Source: Symbiodinium natans
Taxonomy: Eukaryota > Sar > Dinophyceae > Suessiales > Symbiodiniaceae
Length of the DNA stretch: 64,000 bases
Direction of reading: 5' to 3'
Assembly (NCBI GenBank): GCA_905221605.1
Contig: CAJNDS010002373.1
Location: forward strand, 354,001 to 418,000
The translations under genes were made by a program, and so were the position numbers. The notes below the pieces were generated by a model. It was not told where the DNA came from. It saw only the letters and a list, made by a program, of their open reading frames with translations, and did not search any database. Below, piece by piece: positions 1-14,400 of the stretch. Positions within the stretch are counted from its first letter, which is position 1, and every line of letters starts with the position of its first letter.

Positions 1-2413
1 GCAGCGCCCAACACCCGATGTGAAGCGCAACTCAGCATGTACACACCGGAGCCTTCAGCACCAGCCAAGCTCAGCTCCAAACCAAACAATCAAACCCCCT
101 TCCGTACTGCGCCCACGCGCCTGGAAAGTGCATGCCCGAGCTCACCCCCCTGTTGGCGAGAGCTGCATCCGAAGCTAGAGGTGTGGGAACTTACACGACA
201 TTGATGCACCTTTACCTGTCTGTTTACAGGGCAAACGCTCATTCCGCACGGTCACATGTCTAGCCTTAATGATGGCAATGGAGCTAAACTGACGCATGTC
301 GAGAAGCTCCATGCTGGAATGTGAAGCCCGAAACTTCTCACGGCTCTTAATACGCTAGCAAGATGTGTGTTCTGATTCCGTCGGCAACGACGTTTCACTC
401 GTGCTCGATCCCAATGATGTTCCAAGCATTTAATGAAGAAGGTCTGTGCACATGTCATCTGTGATGGGCCCGCGTCCACAGTGGTCGCTGTCAGTCGAGC
501 TGCATCTGTCTCTGACTGCCCAAGATCCCGTGCAGCATCGACACCAACTGTGTCGACTCAAGAAGAGTTCAGACTGCCGCTGCATAGCACGTGAAGTTAC
601 GGTGGGTGCAGGCAGTCAAAACACGTCGAAACGTAGCAGCCCAGTCAATTACATGGCCACTTAGAATGACATTCTGGATGTTGCTGGCTGTTGCAAACTC
701 TAAAAACATGGAACCCTGTCAACGCGCTTGTCGTCCACAAACGTGTGAAGCCTCAGGCAGATCGCCGCCACCCCACTCCACGCCGTGCAGGTCAGCCACC
801 TCCACTGCTAGAAGCATTCTAAGAAAACTTGAAGCTTCGACGGTATCCGACGTGTCCGCTGGGCTTTCGCGAGTGTAGAAAGGCTTGGGTGTGGGGTCTT
901 CATATTAAGGCCTGGGGATCTTGGCAGCTCATGTTAGCGAAAGCTCCTTAAACATCACCCTTCCTAACGTGGCCAATCCCGCAGTTGGCAGCTTGGCAGC
1001 TTCAAGTGCCTCCGAGTTTTGACAAGCTTGATGATTGTATAGCTTGATGACTGTATATGGTTGTGCTGCACCAGCTCCGTTGAATGGCTTGTAAAAGGGT
1101 GGGAGGCATGGAGGCCTTTCGGGGTGCCTTGGCGCAGTCCAGTGCAGTCACTTTGAGAGTACCAACACATTCCAGTCGGGGCTGTTTGGCATTGGTGGGC
1201 GTTGGACTGCAGTTCTGCGGACTTGCCAGCGAAACGAAGTTGGTGGAGATTGTGAGACGGCGAGATATGAAAACAGTCTCGGGGTCTTCTTGACGCATCT
1301 TAATGGAATGCAAGAGAATTGGAGGTGATGTTGCGATGCATCTGAAACCACCCGTTCAATCCATCATGTTTGTACTGGGCCACTTGAAAGAACTAACTCC
1401 AAACCACAAGCAGCATATCCAGGTTTACTGCAACAAGCACCTTGAACACCTAAACCGCAGTCGTCCTTTGAGGTGCTTTGGGTTGGATTGTTAAAACAAG
1501 AATGTTGAACGACTTCATGGACTCGGGATTTTGAGAGGAGTCAACTCGATACGCAGGGCTCAGGTCAGGCTGAAGCTTCTTCGTTCAGAGTGTGGAGTCA
1601 CAGCTCGCTTCGGAGGTAACGATTCCACGCTTCCCCTCCTGAAACTAACCAACCTCTGAACCGTACCAGCACCACAACTGTACCACAGCTGTTGAAAGGG
1701 ACCAAGAGGCTAAACACGAGAATGGAACGCGGAAGTTGGAACTGGTTTACTACACATCCGCCGCCTCCATATCTCGCTCCGTGTACTCCGTCTCGGACCT
1801 TTCCAGAACAAAGCTCCGTCTTGAGAACAGCTACACCGTGCTGACTCTGTGCTGACACTCGAACCGGAATCCTTCGACATTGCTGGTGCTTCTGGACACG
1901 CTAGCAATCTGATCAAGGTGCTGAGGAGCAGTCATCAAGATGCGAGTTGAACCAACTCAGAATGATGCCAAATTAGCGTTTTTCGAGTCGGAGTTTCATG
2001 AGGGCGGGGATGGGAGTAAGCACTGGTCAAGCACTTTCGTGGCTGTACTGGCTAGAACCCTTTCTGTTGGGAAGTCCTTACCCAGGCCCGTAGAAGCCGA
2101 TGCCACACCTTTCCAGAGTTGTCCCTATCAAAAGCGTGCTACAGCACCTGGCTGCCAGTGGAACACTAGATCGCACACAGCCCACAGCTGAAATCCCAGC
2201 TGGAGAATTCCTTGCACTCTGTGCACGACTGCAGACGTCCCTGGCTGACCGAGGCTGCGACATCAAGTGCGAGGCCTCGCATCAAGTCTGGGAAGAGAGT
2301 CGGAAATTGACACTGATGGCTACAGCAGGGGCTTCAAGCTCGAGGCACATTCTCGCAATTCCTAGAAGCTGGGTGAGGTTCAGCAAGAACAACCCCACAA
2401 GGAGGGTCATGAG
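1..2413. other. No recognisable gene (downstream of SulP gene)
   Basis: I translated both strands and found only short unrelated open frames and no family motif. The segment lies 3' of the SulP gene stop codon on the minus strand, so it is either intergenic or intron of a gene extending beyond the window. Confidence 0.4.
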
Positions 2414-5400
2414 TCATTGGGGGTTCATGCCCGTCGTCCCATCATCCCCCAGATGCGCCTTGTTGATAAGTTTGGTGCTCTTCGAGCACAGGGACTTGAA
2501 GACGATCTGTTTACCCTTGGACTTGTACCTTGGAGAGCATATCATATCCCCCAGGTGCTGGGTCGGTTCGGCTTTAGAGATTCAGGGTCTTTCTTCATTT
2601 GAGTGTAGAAGAATCATTTCAATACCAAACGCGGAGCCCTCTCCCCCTCCCCCCCGACTCAGGCAGTACATGTGATGGGCAATTATCCTGAGCTCCCATA
2701 AAGCAGCTTCGTCAAGCACAGGGTCGGTGATTTTGTCTGAATACCAATTTCGGGTTACGGGTTTTTCTGAAAGACTCTCACCGACACAGTCCGAGGGTCT
2801 CAGCGCTGACCTTGTTCATGGCCTGCAACATGCATGGCTTGGTTCAACAGTCCCGTGGCGCTTCAGCCCTGCCCCAAATTCACAGATTCTTGCAGATGCC
2901 TGTGCTACTGTAGGACTACAGTAGGAGCAGCCGCCAGCCCTCGTTGGAGCCCTTTTAGGCCTTGCCATGCAACACCAAACCTTGAGACCGTGCCAGGCTC
3001 TTGGCTTCAATCTGGGGAGTTCCATGCTACGTGCTGCTCAGCTGAGCTGTCCGAGACTCAAAAACCGGCTTCCCCACCTGCATAGCCGAGTAGTCGAACA
3101 AGGATGTGGCTTCGGAGAAGACGACTTCAACCTCCCCGTGCAAGGGCTTTGCCGCAAGGCTTGAGTATAGTTACTAGGATGCACTCTACGGACGCATATA
3201 GAAACCCAGCAAGGTAGCATGAATGCGATAAACTTTCAGACAAGAACCCATATCCCAGAAGGTAATGAAACAGCTGGTCCGGACTGCTGTTGGGTTCTCA
3301 AAATTTGGGGCTCAAACTCGAACCATTTCTGTAGGCTCGAAGCCCTGACGCCAAAAAGTCCGAAAGCCGGAAACCACAAACCAACACGACAGCGTGATGC
3401 TGTGTCTAAGCATGGGCCTTCTCCGGGTCCTCATCCGCATTCAAAATCTTCCTTGGCATGATGGACTGATGGGCCAGTGGTCTGGTAGGCGTCTGTGCCA
3501 AGCCGCTACACCTTGAGCGCCTAAACTTACATCAGAGCAGGTCCTCGAAAGGTTGGCACCTCGAAAAAAAAACAATCATGCTATGAACGCATGGCCCGGA
3601 GGCCACCCGACAAACAGCCCTTTGCACCACAGGCCTCCAGAACCCCGAAGCCAGCGCCACATAATTCCATTTGTGAACCGCAAAGCTTGCAGGCCTCCTT
3701 TTCCAATGGCCAAGCGGCAGGAAGCGATTGGCAGAGGTGAAAAAGAAAGGCCCGTGAATGAAGTACTGCTTCCTTGGGCTCGTACACTGACTGTCGCAGT
3801 CTAGGGCGTGCGAGCTCGTCTTTGCTGCGTGGTTTTCGGCAAAATGTGTCGCTATCGCCCTAAGCAGCACACCGCCAGCTCCAAGCAACAAACTCCTTGA
3901 AGACATGACAAGTTATCCGCGCCTAAGCTTCTACCACCAACGACCTGCCGCACCTTCCTTGCAAATGATGCAGCAGAACACGTACTTGGTCCAGGAAAAC
4001 CAAGGGTCAAATCTTCCTTCTCAGACACGATGACTTCGAACCTGGGCCATCCGGTTTGTGTCTCTTGTTTTGTCTGCAGCGACTCCGTGCTTGCCAGCTT
4101 GTTGCTGGGATGTTTCTAGGTCCTTGCGGGTTTAGATGGAAGCTGGAAACTGAGGCAATGAACAATTCAGCGCGAAGCCCGAGAAATTTACCCAGCACTC
4201 GGCCAGGTCGTCCAAACACGGAAGCTGCTGGCAACGCCTAACTCCCCAAGCAAACTCCAAACGCAAACAAAGGCGCGTGTCTGCGGATGTCCATGCATAG
4301 GACACCGAGCAAATGGCCACCCCCACACCCACAGCCACGGCGATATTGGTGCCTGCCAAGTGACCCTATCGTGTCGTTCTCGGGGTGTGCAAACATGAAG
4401 CTTCAGGTTGGATACCCTAGCGTACCATTCAAAGGAGGTACTCTTTGTGGCATGTCTCTGCTTGTCTGATAAACTGCTGCTGAAGCCTATGCGTGCCGCC
4501 CGAGAGCAATCGGCAGCCAGCACGGTTGTTGATCCCCTCCTCCCCCGCTCTCCAACCCCTGTGCCCAAACAGGCCGCAAAGCAGAAAATCCTCAGGCAGC
4601 ACTATTGACATTGTTTGTCTTGTTATTAGCACCATTTTCCTGGGGTGGCTCCAACCAGACCCAAGCGCACCTGCAGGCCACTTGCACAAGATCGTCCTAG
4701 GCTGCTACAGCGGTTCCGGATGGTTGCAGCTACACATGTCAGTTGATGCATGCACATACAGTACACCATTGGCGAGAAGAATGTGTTTTGACAACTTGCA
4801 CAAGCGCATCCCCTTCTTCAGACTATGCTCTATGACGCCCTGAGGATAGGAGGGTCCAAACGCGGAAAGGCCATCCGGCTTCAACAGCAAACCACACAAA
4901 AGCTACACTCCCAGCCCAGGCTAGATTGAACACCCAGCAAACCCCAAGAAACGGATCATGGAAACTTTGTTGCGCGCACATTACTGTCAATTCACATTCA
5001 CAAGGTCTGCTCTAGAACCTAAGTACAGCAATTTCCGTAATTTTCCTAGGGGGCAAACTGACTCGTTGGCCTGAACGGCCCCGGGGATCCTTGTGCAAGC
5101 CCTGCTAAGACAACACTTCGGGGCAGGTTCCGTTGGTCAGGAGTGCCTTGAACTCGGCGGCTGGGACCCCTGCTTTGCCACACACGTACTCTGCAATGCA
5201 GGCTGCACTCACACTGGTCTTGTGCACTGGTGCAGCCCACGAGCAACTCTCCGTTATGTGGGTGTCTGGGCATCTGCCGGTGGACGGCACTGAATACCAC
5301 ACCCCTTTCGCTTCTCCACACTGGCCCTGAAACTCACCCATCTGCCCCTGCTGATGTGGCATGAGGGCAGGCTGCCGCCCGATCGCTCGGCCATGGTCTT

Positions 5401-8400
5401 CGCAAAGGTTCTGGCCCTTCCGGAACCAACACTTTCGGTAGAGGCCCCAAGATGTGTTTGCGAGAATTGTCCAATGAGTGATGATGTCATCGGGCACCTG
5501 CGTGTCTGATCGGAGCACAAAGGAGCTTTTACAGAGCAAGTGCATTGACGCGTCTGCATCAGCAAAGTTTCGATCCACTACCGATATGTCTTCCTTTTGG
5601 CCATGGATGCGATACAGTTCCACGATGCTGAATCTGGCCTTCACCACAAGTTCTTTCCATCTTCTCCCTGCATGCTCTGGGCAGGTCAAACACGTCGGCA
5701 GGTATCGGCCCCACTTTGATGTCGGAGACTGAGAAATTGGTTTTGACACTTTCCGAAGAGACAGTGACTTCCCGCGCACTCCATCTGCCAAGCACACTGA
5801 CACCGTGGTGCCAGGCTGGATAGCACCTCCAACCAACGGCATTGGGTCCAGAAAGGGGTCGCTGAGCCAACTTGTTGAAGGGACGGTCCAAGTCCAAGAT
5901 GCACACTGCTCTCCGTCGAGTGTTTTCTTGCCGCTGCGCTTTGCTGAAGGCAGCCACTGAAAAGGGCTGCTGAGATTTTCTTCTGGCATCAGAAGAAAAT
6001 GCCGTTTGCTTCAGCACCCGCTCCCAAAGTACCAAAGCGGTTGTAGTTAAACTGCGATGTGGGCAAGAGGAGATCGCTTATCGCGAACATTCCGTACTGG
6101 TCCGCCCGGAAACGCTGATTCGCAGCATCGTACCACCAGGTTTGAGAGTAGTTCCGCTTCTCCGTAGTGACTGTGACCTTGGCCTGCCAGGAACCCGGCA
6201 GAATCGTCTGGAGGCCGGCGCGGTGCTGAAGCACGTGCAAGCCAGCCTCGCACTCCTCGCAATCATTCAGGGCAACTGCGATGTCAGCCACAGAAGCTGA
6301 CACGCAGCCCAGCGGCAAGCAAAGCCCAACGAAGGAGAAAGCAAGGGACAACAGTGTCATTCTCGCCATCTTAACGAGCCTGAGCTCTAGAACGCTTCAA
6401 CAAGCCTTCAGCCCAAAGCTACTTCGGACGGAATGGTCATCACTGCTACAAGGTTTGGTTTCAAGCAGAGCACATCGCAAGCGTTCTTGTTCTTGCTCTG
6501 ACCCCGGTGGAAAAGTGGTCTTTCGCACTTCGAGACATCATGCGTCTTGCATGCAATGCTCGACCGTCCAGAAAACAAAAAAACATGCACATGGCATCAC
6601 AAGCAAGAGCACAAAACCAAGCTATGAAGATGGCTTGTCACAGCAGCCGACGCAAAACTAAAACTCAGGTGGACAAAATCTTCGACATTTCAGTGTGGGG
6701 CGGCTTCTGTATCCAAGCGTCACCACGATGATGACCATGGCATCTATCCGCGGCACCTCTGTGCGCGTGGCTTAGGAGCTTCGACTCTCGGCTTCGGGAT
6801 GCGATGGGCTTGGACTGCACTGTCTCCGAGGATCGACCAGAACTGTCAGCTTGAGAGTTTCTGGAAATTTGCCTTCCTACAGCGCCACGAACGCGCCTTT
6901 CGCTGCAGGCCCAGCTTCTCGCGCATGCTCTTGGGGAGGAATGCGGCCAGGATCATCGGGATGGTAAACCACCTGAAGTTCTCTTAAAATTTCAACACTA
7001 ATTAATTCGAAGATTGCAAGCCTGGACCTGCAAGGTTCAGGGTCGATGAGGCGCAGGGGCTTCGAGCCGAAGCTGGGTAGTCAAAGGGCTGACGTCTCTT
7101 AGAGCCCTCTGCACGGTTTATGGCTGGAATGTGAGGGCACATCCATGTAATTGCCACAAGCATTTGTTCATGGCCACGCTGCTTGAAGGTGTGCAGAACC
7201 ACCTGGGCGATGCTAGACGTCTGGCACTTCCAGTGGTCATCTTCCACAAACCCGGAAAACCCAGCCCGGGCTTCCGTTACTTGATGTTACTTGCCCTCTG
7301 TTGTGTTCACCTTGCCGGTTTTCGCGGCCTTGGAAGAAGCCCTTAGATTCGAGGGGGTCAGGGCTTGGGTCCGGCTTGTGTTGTTTCTGGGTTTGGGGCG
7401 GCTTCAGGGTCAAGCAGTAGTTGGGAGCTGCGGCCCCGTCACGACAAGCATGATGCCTGCGAGGGCGGCCACGGGGATGAAGTTGAGAAGCGGATATGCA
7501 CCTGACCACTCGGTTCCGGAATACCGAAAGCCAAAGGACAAACGTTCAGGCAGATGAACCACAACTGGACGCCAGAGCTTCTGAGTAAGGCCACGGCCCA
7601 TCACGCAGGCCATGATGCCCAGAGCTGTGACCTTTAGCGAAAGGGAGCTGCATGATCAATGCTTCCCGCTACTCAAGCTGCCCTTCTCCCAAACCCTTTC
7701 GAACCCCAAACACCTTCAACAGTTCAACAGCCCGACCCTGCCTGAGCCTCCCGAAACTCAGACCCCCCTGACCACACAAATATACACAAATCACCCCCCC
7801 AAATTCACTCAATCAAAGGGGTGGCCAGGCCACGCATGGACCCAGCCGGCCCTTGCCGCCGTTGAGGCAATTCACCGTTGACAAGCCGATCATAGCATTG
7901 CCTTGCCAGAGGCAACACATCTCAACACACCCAAACCGCTCCACCGTCTCAGTGTTCGGAAGTTCGGGTTCATCGAAATCGACCTGTGCTCGAATAAACA
8001 CCCACGCAAAAGGCTTTTTTGATGTACATGACTGAGACAACAAGGAGCACCCCAGACCAATCCCCCAACCTTGAAAGATATAGTACCCGGCAAATCTCGC
8101 AAAACTCGCGATGTCCCTCAAACCCCGAAACAGCTACTGTACAGGCTTGTCTTTAGGACTGCTTCGCCAATGCCTCAACCCTGCACCCCCAGAGCCCTCG
8201 AGGCATATCCAACTTGCATCTCATCGGCCGCCCATGCCACCCAGGAAGCCGCTGAGCACGTTGGCCGCCCCCATGGCCATAACGGTGCGGTCACCATTCC
8301 CGGGCTCCTCTTCGTTGTTGAATTTGTGTTCTTCTTTTGTTTGGGCGCTGTGGGGGCGAGGGGAAGGCTTCGGGCTTTGTGTTTATCCTCTTTCGTTGTG

Positions 8401-11400
8401 CCCTTCATAGCCCCTTAACATTGGTCCGCGGAGGACTGGCAAAAGATACCACGAACGACTTTACATGTTGCGCGAAAGTTCTAACGCAGGTCGGATCCAG
8501 GGTTGGTCAGGATTTTTCGCGACAGTCCCGTGCGAGGTGGACAAAGGCTGGACAGGTAGCTGTTGGGCCCCGGCCTTTTCGCCCTGTGCCTGAGCCATGA
8601 GCATACAGACAGTATTCGACCAGTCTTTGGTGCCACCAGCAAGAGCAAAGAAAGTCCGTTTCCGCATGAAAGAAGATGGGACCTGCCATTTTATCGTTTA
8701 GTAAGAACAAGACGTCTGGTGCTGTCGCATCGCAACCAAGGACATCTTACAATGGAAGTCCCATGGGAGGGGGAGGGGTAGCATGTATGTATGCATGAAT
8801 GAAACAATGTGAACTTTCAGTGTTGTGCACCAAAAACTATAACGAATAGATAGATCAACAAATACGGTTACCTGTTAACTTATCGAACCGCAACAGAGAA
8901 AGGCATTCTTAATGGGAAAAGCATTCGTAGCCGAGGCATGTCAGGTCTGTTTGTTTGTGAAACGGAGGTTCAACCCTCACTTGTTTTCACTGTTTAAACT
9001 TTATACATACAGTACATCTGTATGTATGCATGCATGATGTATGTATGTGTTTGTGTGTGTTTGACAAATTGCTGTTGTACGCCACGTTGGATGCGATTTG
9101 ACAATGCTCGCCAGACTAGTTTCGTGCAGGCCATGCCACGGTCGTTAAAATGTGACCCCCCTGAGCCCAAACCAGCTTAGACTCTGAATGGATACACCAG
9201 TCGGCGACTTGAAAATGGTAAACCCCAACACCTGAAACCGCTAGCCGGAAGACTTTCAGCAATTGCCCCTCCCCCTGGCTGCTCCTTGGTGAAGGACTCA
9301 ACGACCTCACGGCGTAGGGGCTGCTCAAGGAGGAGATAAGGGCATGGCGTGGCAGTAACTAGTCGCCAACAGAGAGTCTCTCACTCCAAGAAGCTGTCGT
9401 GTTGGGTTTAGGGCTTGCTTCGCAAACAGCGCCCGTCGCAATACTTTCCTCTGAACCCTTGGGGCTTTGCACAACGGCCAAAGGGCCGGGTCTCAAGCCT
9501 CTCTAACCAACCATCCCCTTCCATGGACCCTCGGGACCTCGGCTGTCATCAGTGACTCGATAGAGCCCACGAGGCACAAGAAGATCCCCTGGCAAGGTGA
9601 GGTTCAGCTTGATTTTCTCCGGTGCTCGCCGGAAGCGATGCTTTCATTCTTGGATACACCGTCTTTGCGAGCACAATCCCTAAATGCCGCGTGAGAATCC
9701 GCAAACACCAAGGAACTTGTCATGAGCGCATCTGGTAGCATGGAAGGTTGGTGATGAGCTCTCTTTCTCTCTTATTCTGAAGGCCCATGTGAGCAGGCAC
9801 AAAAATTAGGAGCGCATGCGACCAACAGCTTGCGTCGGAATATGCAATGCCCCGCTGACCATCAAGTGGTTAAACCACTGACTATGGCCTGGATAATGAT
9901 CTTGGAAATGCCATCACCTGTTAAGATGCTGCTCAGGTTGTAGCTCACGGCGTCCTCGAGTGAGCAGCAACATGCACCAGACAACAGCCGCTCCCCATCC
10001 TGAAAAGAATCGGTTGAACCGGTTGAATCTGATGAAGTGCCTGTCACGCGCCTCACAGCTTGCAAAAACCTCCTCCGTACGTCTGCAGCCAAATAGCCGT
10101 GCTGACAAAGAAAGGAATTGGAAAAGCCTCGGGACTGTTCTCGGGCTTGGGGGTTTCGAGTTTGAGGATTCTGGGTTCTTGTGTGAGGGGCTTCTAAGCC
10201 CTCTTGAGCCGGAGTGAAATGTTTCGACGCTTAAAAGGCACGACGACATGTCATGACTCGTGAGTGAAATGTGCTTCCCGAAGCCCTGGAGTTCAGGGTT
10301 GTCATCTTTGCCGAGCTCAGGGACATCGATCTTCATCCCTGAGCCCCACAGTTACAATAAGCGTTTTAAGATTTGGGCGGGTTGGAAGTGAGAAGTACCA
10401 AGTACACGGGGCAATGCTCCTCTCAAATTCAAGTGGAATGAGGGAGCAGTTGTAGGGCTTGCCGCTTAAGGTTTGTTTTGCGTTGAATTGAAAACCCACT
10501 ACAGCTGAGGCTGGAGCGGTGTCGAGCGTGAACTCGCTGACGTCACGAATGGTGGCCTTTGAAATTACAGCTTGAAAGGGCACTTGGAGAGGACATTCAT
10601 CCCTAAACCATCCTAAACCCTAAACCCTCAAAACCCTAAACCGCAAGGGGAATGTTGGGCTCCTCTGACATGACCTGTGGGCACTGACAGGCACACCAAA
10701 GTCCCGCTCTTGGCCCTTTACCGCTGAGGGGCCCCATGGACTCCATGGGGCTTTTCTGAGAGCAGCCCCTTTTAGCGAACCTTTTAGGGTTTAGTCAGGG
10801 TTGAGGGTTCAGGAGGGTTTTTTTTGCTAGCCGACTGGCCACAGCACTGCGGGGTCTACCGAGGAGGGTTTCGGCTTGAGGGTTTCGGGTAGCCACTGCT
10901 TTCGACCCTAAACCCTTAACCCTTTTTTTGCATCCAGGCTTGGTGAACCCTTAAACCCTAGACCCCGAATCCACTGTACTTGAAATTTTCATTTTCCGAA
11001 CCCATGTCCCAAGTCATGACCACTCCAAACCCTGTAGCCGCCAGGACCGCAAAAACAGCAACAGACTCAATGTTTCAGCAACATGCACCGGATGTTTGCA
11101 ATTAGATCGGGCAGAATTGGGCCAAGAGTCTGTTCTCGAGCCGGTGCTTCGCACGATTGCGAACCTGCTCACCACTTGTCAAAAATGGGTTGTGAGGAAA
11201 GTTTGCTCTCCAACTCCTTCTGCTCTACAACATGTACTCTGTGCATCTACTACAAATACACTTGGTCTCTTGAGGTAGGCTCAGGCAGTACTTAAACTTT
11301 ACTCAAACCTTCCCGCGCTTCAGCTTTCCCCTTCTGGAATTTAAACTGTTTGCGACAAGCACGCCTCAAGGGGCCAAACTCGTCACTGGAACCGAGGGCT

Positions 11401-14400
11401 GCGCTCATGTTGGGACCGAGGGCAGACAGAGAGCATTTAATTTGCAAGGCGCAAGGCGCAAGGCGCAAGGCGTCATGCCTAACGAAAACCTTCAGCAATC
11501 ATTCTCATGACCCTTTCTGGTTTCACTCACGTTTGCAGGACCACGCCGCGGCAAGCAAGGCCCACACAGTTGAGATGCAATTCTGAGCTCTGCTGACTCA
11601 CGTTTCCCCGACAAGATTTAAATTGGGTTTCAGCCACACGTGCGAGGCTGCTGTAGGTTGCTTAGGGTTTTTGGTTCTAATTCTACACAGCATGTTCAGG
11701 CGAAGACAGGCTGCTCGATCACGATGGCCGTGATGATCGCCAACAGCGACGAAGGGATGACTTTGAAGATCTTCAACGGTATCCTCATGAAGAATGGCCC
11801 GTATTTAGGATTTACCGGCTTTGGCCCTGGCTAGCCCCCCTGATCGCATGAACTCACTCACCCTGTCCGCTCGGTGTTTGCTCTCTATGGCATCTATGGG
11901 GTGGAAGTCTGCCAACTCTTGATGCACCTTAGATCACCTTGGTATGAGTAGGCAGGTCGGCACTCGGAAGGGCACGCAATTGAATCAGAGTCTGGGGCGT
12001 GAAGGCCTTTGAAGCAAAGCTGGAAACCGCCACAACAAGAACGAGTGTCTTGGGCAGGAACTCCATGACAATCATGCTGGAGAAGCAGATAACCTTGAGA
12101 CTGCTCTAGGATTTGGAGGGCAGCGGGGAGAGCGCATCGGGGTCGGCGCCGCACGGAATTCTACCGTTCAGCGTTATTCTGAGTTCGGCCTGCTAAGTAC
12201 TAGTAGCCCGCATCTACAATATCAAGCAGAGGACGGCAAATTGGGTTGAGTTGAGCTCTGAAGAACGCTTACGATTTAGATGTGTTCTGGCCATAGGCGT
12301 TGTGGATCGCAGCTGTGGGAGTGAGTTGACCTTGGCCCTTGCTCCAGGGCCACTGCTAGTGGCCGGTGGTCCTGAAGGTCCTCTTTAACCCTCAAGGCAA
12401 AGTCTAAAGGCAAAGTCTAGCTGGAAAAACATCCCCCCCCCCCCCCCCCCAATGTTTCTTCTGAAACAGGGCACCAGCATCCAAATCATCTCCGGCCCCT
12501 CCTTCCAGTGGTGGGTCACCTTAGAATCACAGAGACTCTCTAAAGTTGAGATTTCTAGGGCTTGCAGGCTCAAGGGCTCCAGGGCTGTGCTCGGGGGAGT
12601 TCGGGTGCAAAGTAGTGCTGAATTCAGCATTTCAGGGCCTCAGGCGGGTTTGGGGCCTGAGGGTGCCAGGGTTTCACGCTGCTTCGGGTGTGTATGGCAG
12701 GGGGCACGAACTGGGAGTGTCATCTGTGTCACTGTGCAAAACGCATCCACTGCACGATCTGTCAGGCAGGAACTCTAACCAAACCGAATTCAGATCGCAA
12801 GCCAGATGTCAAAGCCGCTTGGAATACTTCTGTGGGAAGGTCACCTCTCAAAACCGAAACCCACCTAAACCCCAACCCCCCAAAAACTGCCCAGGCACAG
12901 GGTCCTCAAACGGATGCAGCTGGGACAAGCCGATGACGATGGCCAGGCCGTTGCAGAAGCCCAGCATGACCTCACATGCGCTGTTGGGACACTCTCTCTC
13001 TCTCTCTCTCGAATCCCTGAATCCCTTAGACCACTTGAACCCCCAAGCCATGCGTTTAGCGGAAAAGCAGACTGGAGATACTTCGTGGTTCCATGAGTCC
13101 GAATAAAGGCGAGCAGGATGGCTTCTGATTAGCTGGACTATGCTGGACGGCACCGTTCGATTCGTTGAAGGAGCCTTAGGCTTGCCAGGGGCCTTATATG
13201 GGGGGCTCAGGTGACTAGATTGTGTCGTTAAATTTGCTTTGGCTATACGTGCGAGTTTAGGGTCAAGCCTCCAACATCGAAGGTTTTGCAGCAGTCCTTG
13301 AAGGCTGAAGTATGTTTCTCAACAAACGAGGGGCATGTGGTATCCAACATTCCTAATTTTGGGGAAGCCCGACACCCAGCAGCCCTAGTGTGCCGCTCAA
13401 TGCACGCCAACTACGAAGAATGTTGAAAAAGATGATGCATCCTTCATTCTACGTCCTGTGCCCACATAGCCAACAGTGTCGCCTAGCGGCCTTAAGAACA
13501 TCAAGTTCTGGCCCACGTCTCCGGATTTGATCGGGCTCTGAGTCTTAATTCTTCATAACTTGTTCTGCAGTTCCCTTCTGTGCTCCGGCCGAGAATCTGG
13601 TGACGGCAGCCTTGGCGGGGAAAGAGTTCGGCTCTTCGGGGCTTCGGCCCAAAAGCCCCGAAAAACGCTAAGCGCCCAGGGCCAAATTGAAACCAACAGC
13701 CCTGCTATGAGTTGCTGTGCACTGCTAAAGACCTCTCGAATGTCGATCCTGACGGGGGCTCAACCCTGAACAAGCATGACAAGCGCCCAACACAAACAAA
13801 CCTTACACCAAGAAGTTGAATCCCACTTCGCAATAGGCTTCTGCCCAAAGCGTGAACCCTCGACGCTCAGTCCGTTAATTTCTCGCCATGCAGCAGTGTG
13901 ATGAAGCGAGAGAGCTTTGTCACGGATACAACCACCATGAGGAGCCCGGCAAGCATCACCTGGCAGCGGAGGTACGGGATCTGGAGCTGGCAACTTGTAA
14001 GTGTACCGCTACATTCTTCTTGCGTGCAGCATAGCCGGGGGGGGGGGGGAGCGAGCACTCGTAAGCACTTTCAAACTAAAACTGAAGCATTTCAAACACT
14101 TTTCAAATTGACACTTCTGAAGCACTTTCAATTGAGGCACCTGAAACAATTTCAGATTGAGGCATTTAAACACTGTCAAATAGAGGGATGCGAAGCACTT
14201 TCAAATTGAGGCCCTTAAAACGCTACCACATTAAGGCACTTCAGCACTTTCAAATTGAGGCACTTGAAACTTTCAAAGGCACCTAAGACACTTTCAAAAT
14301 CAGGCGCCTGCGTGCGGGTGCGTGCGTCTGGGTGCGGCTCCCAAGATCCTTTTGACCCTCCAAGTGGCTGAGGGGAAGAGCAGCTCCACTCCCTCGCCAT

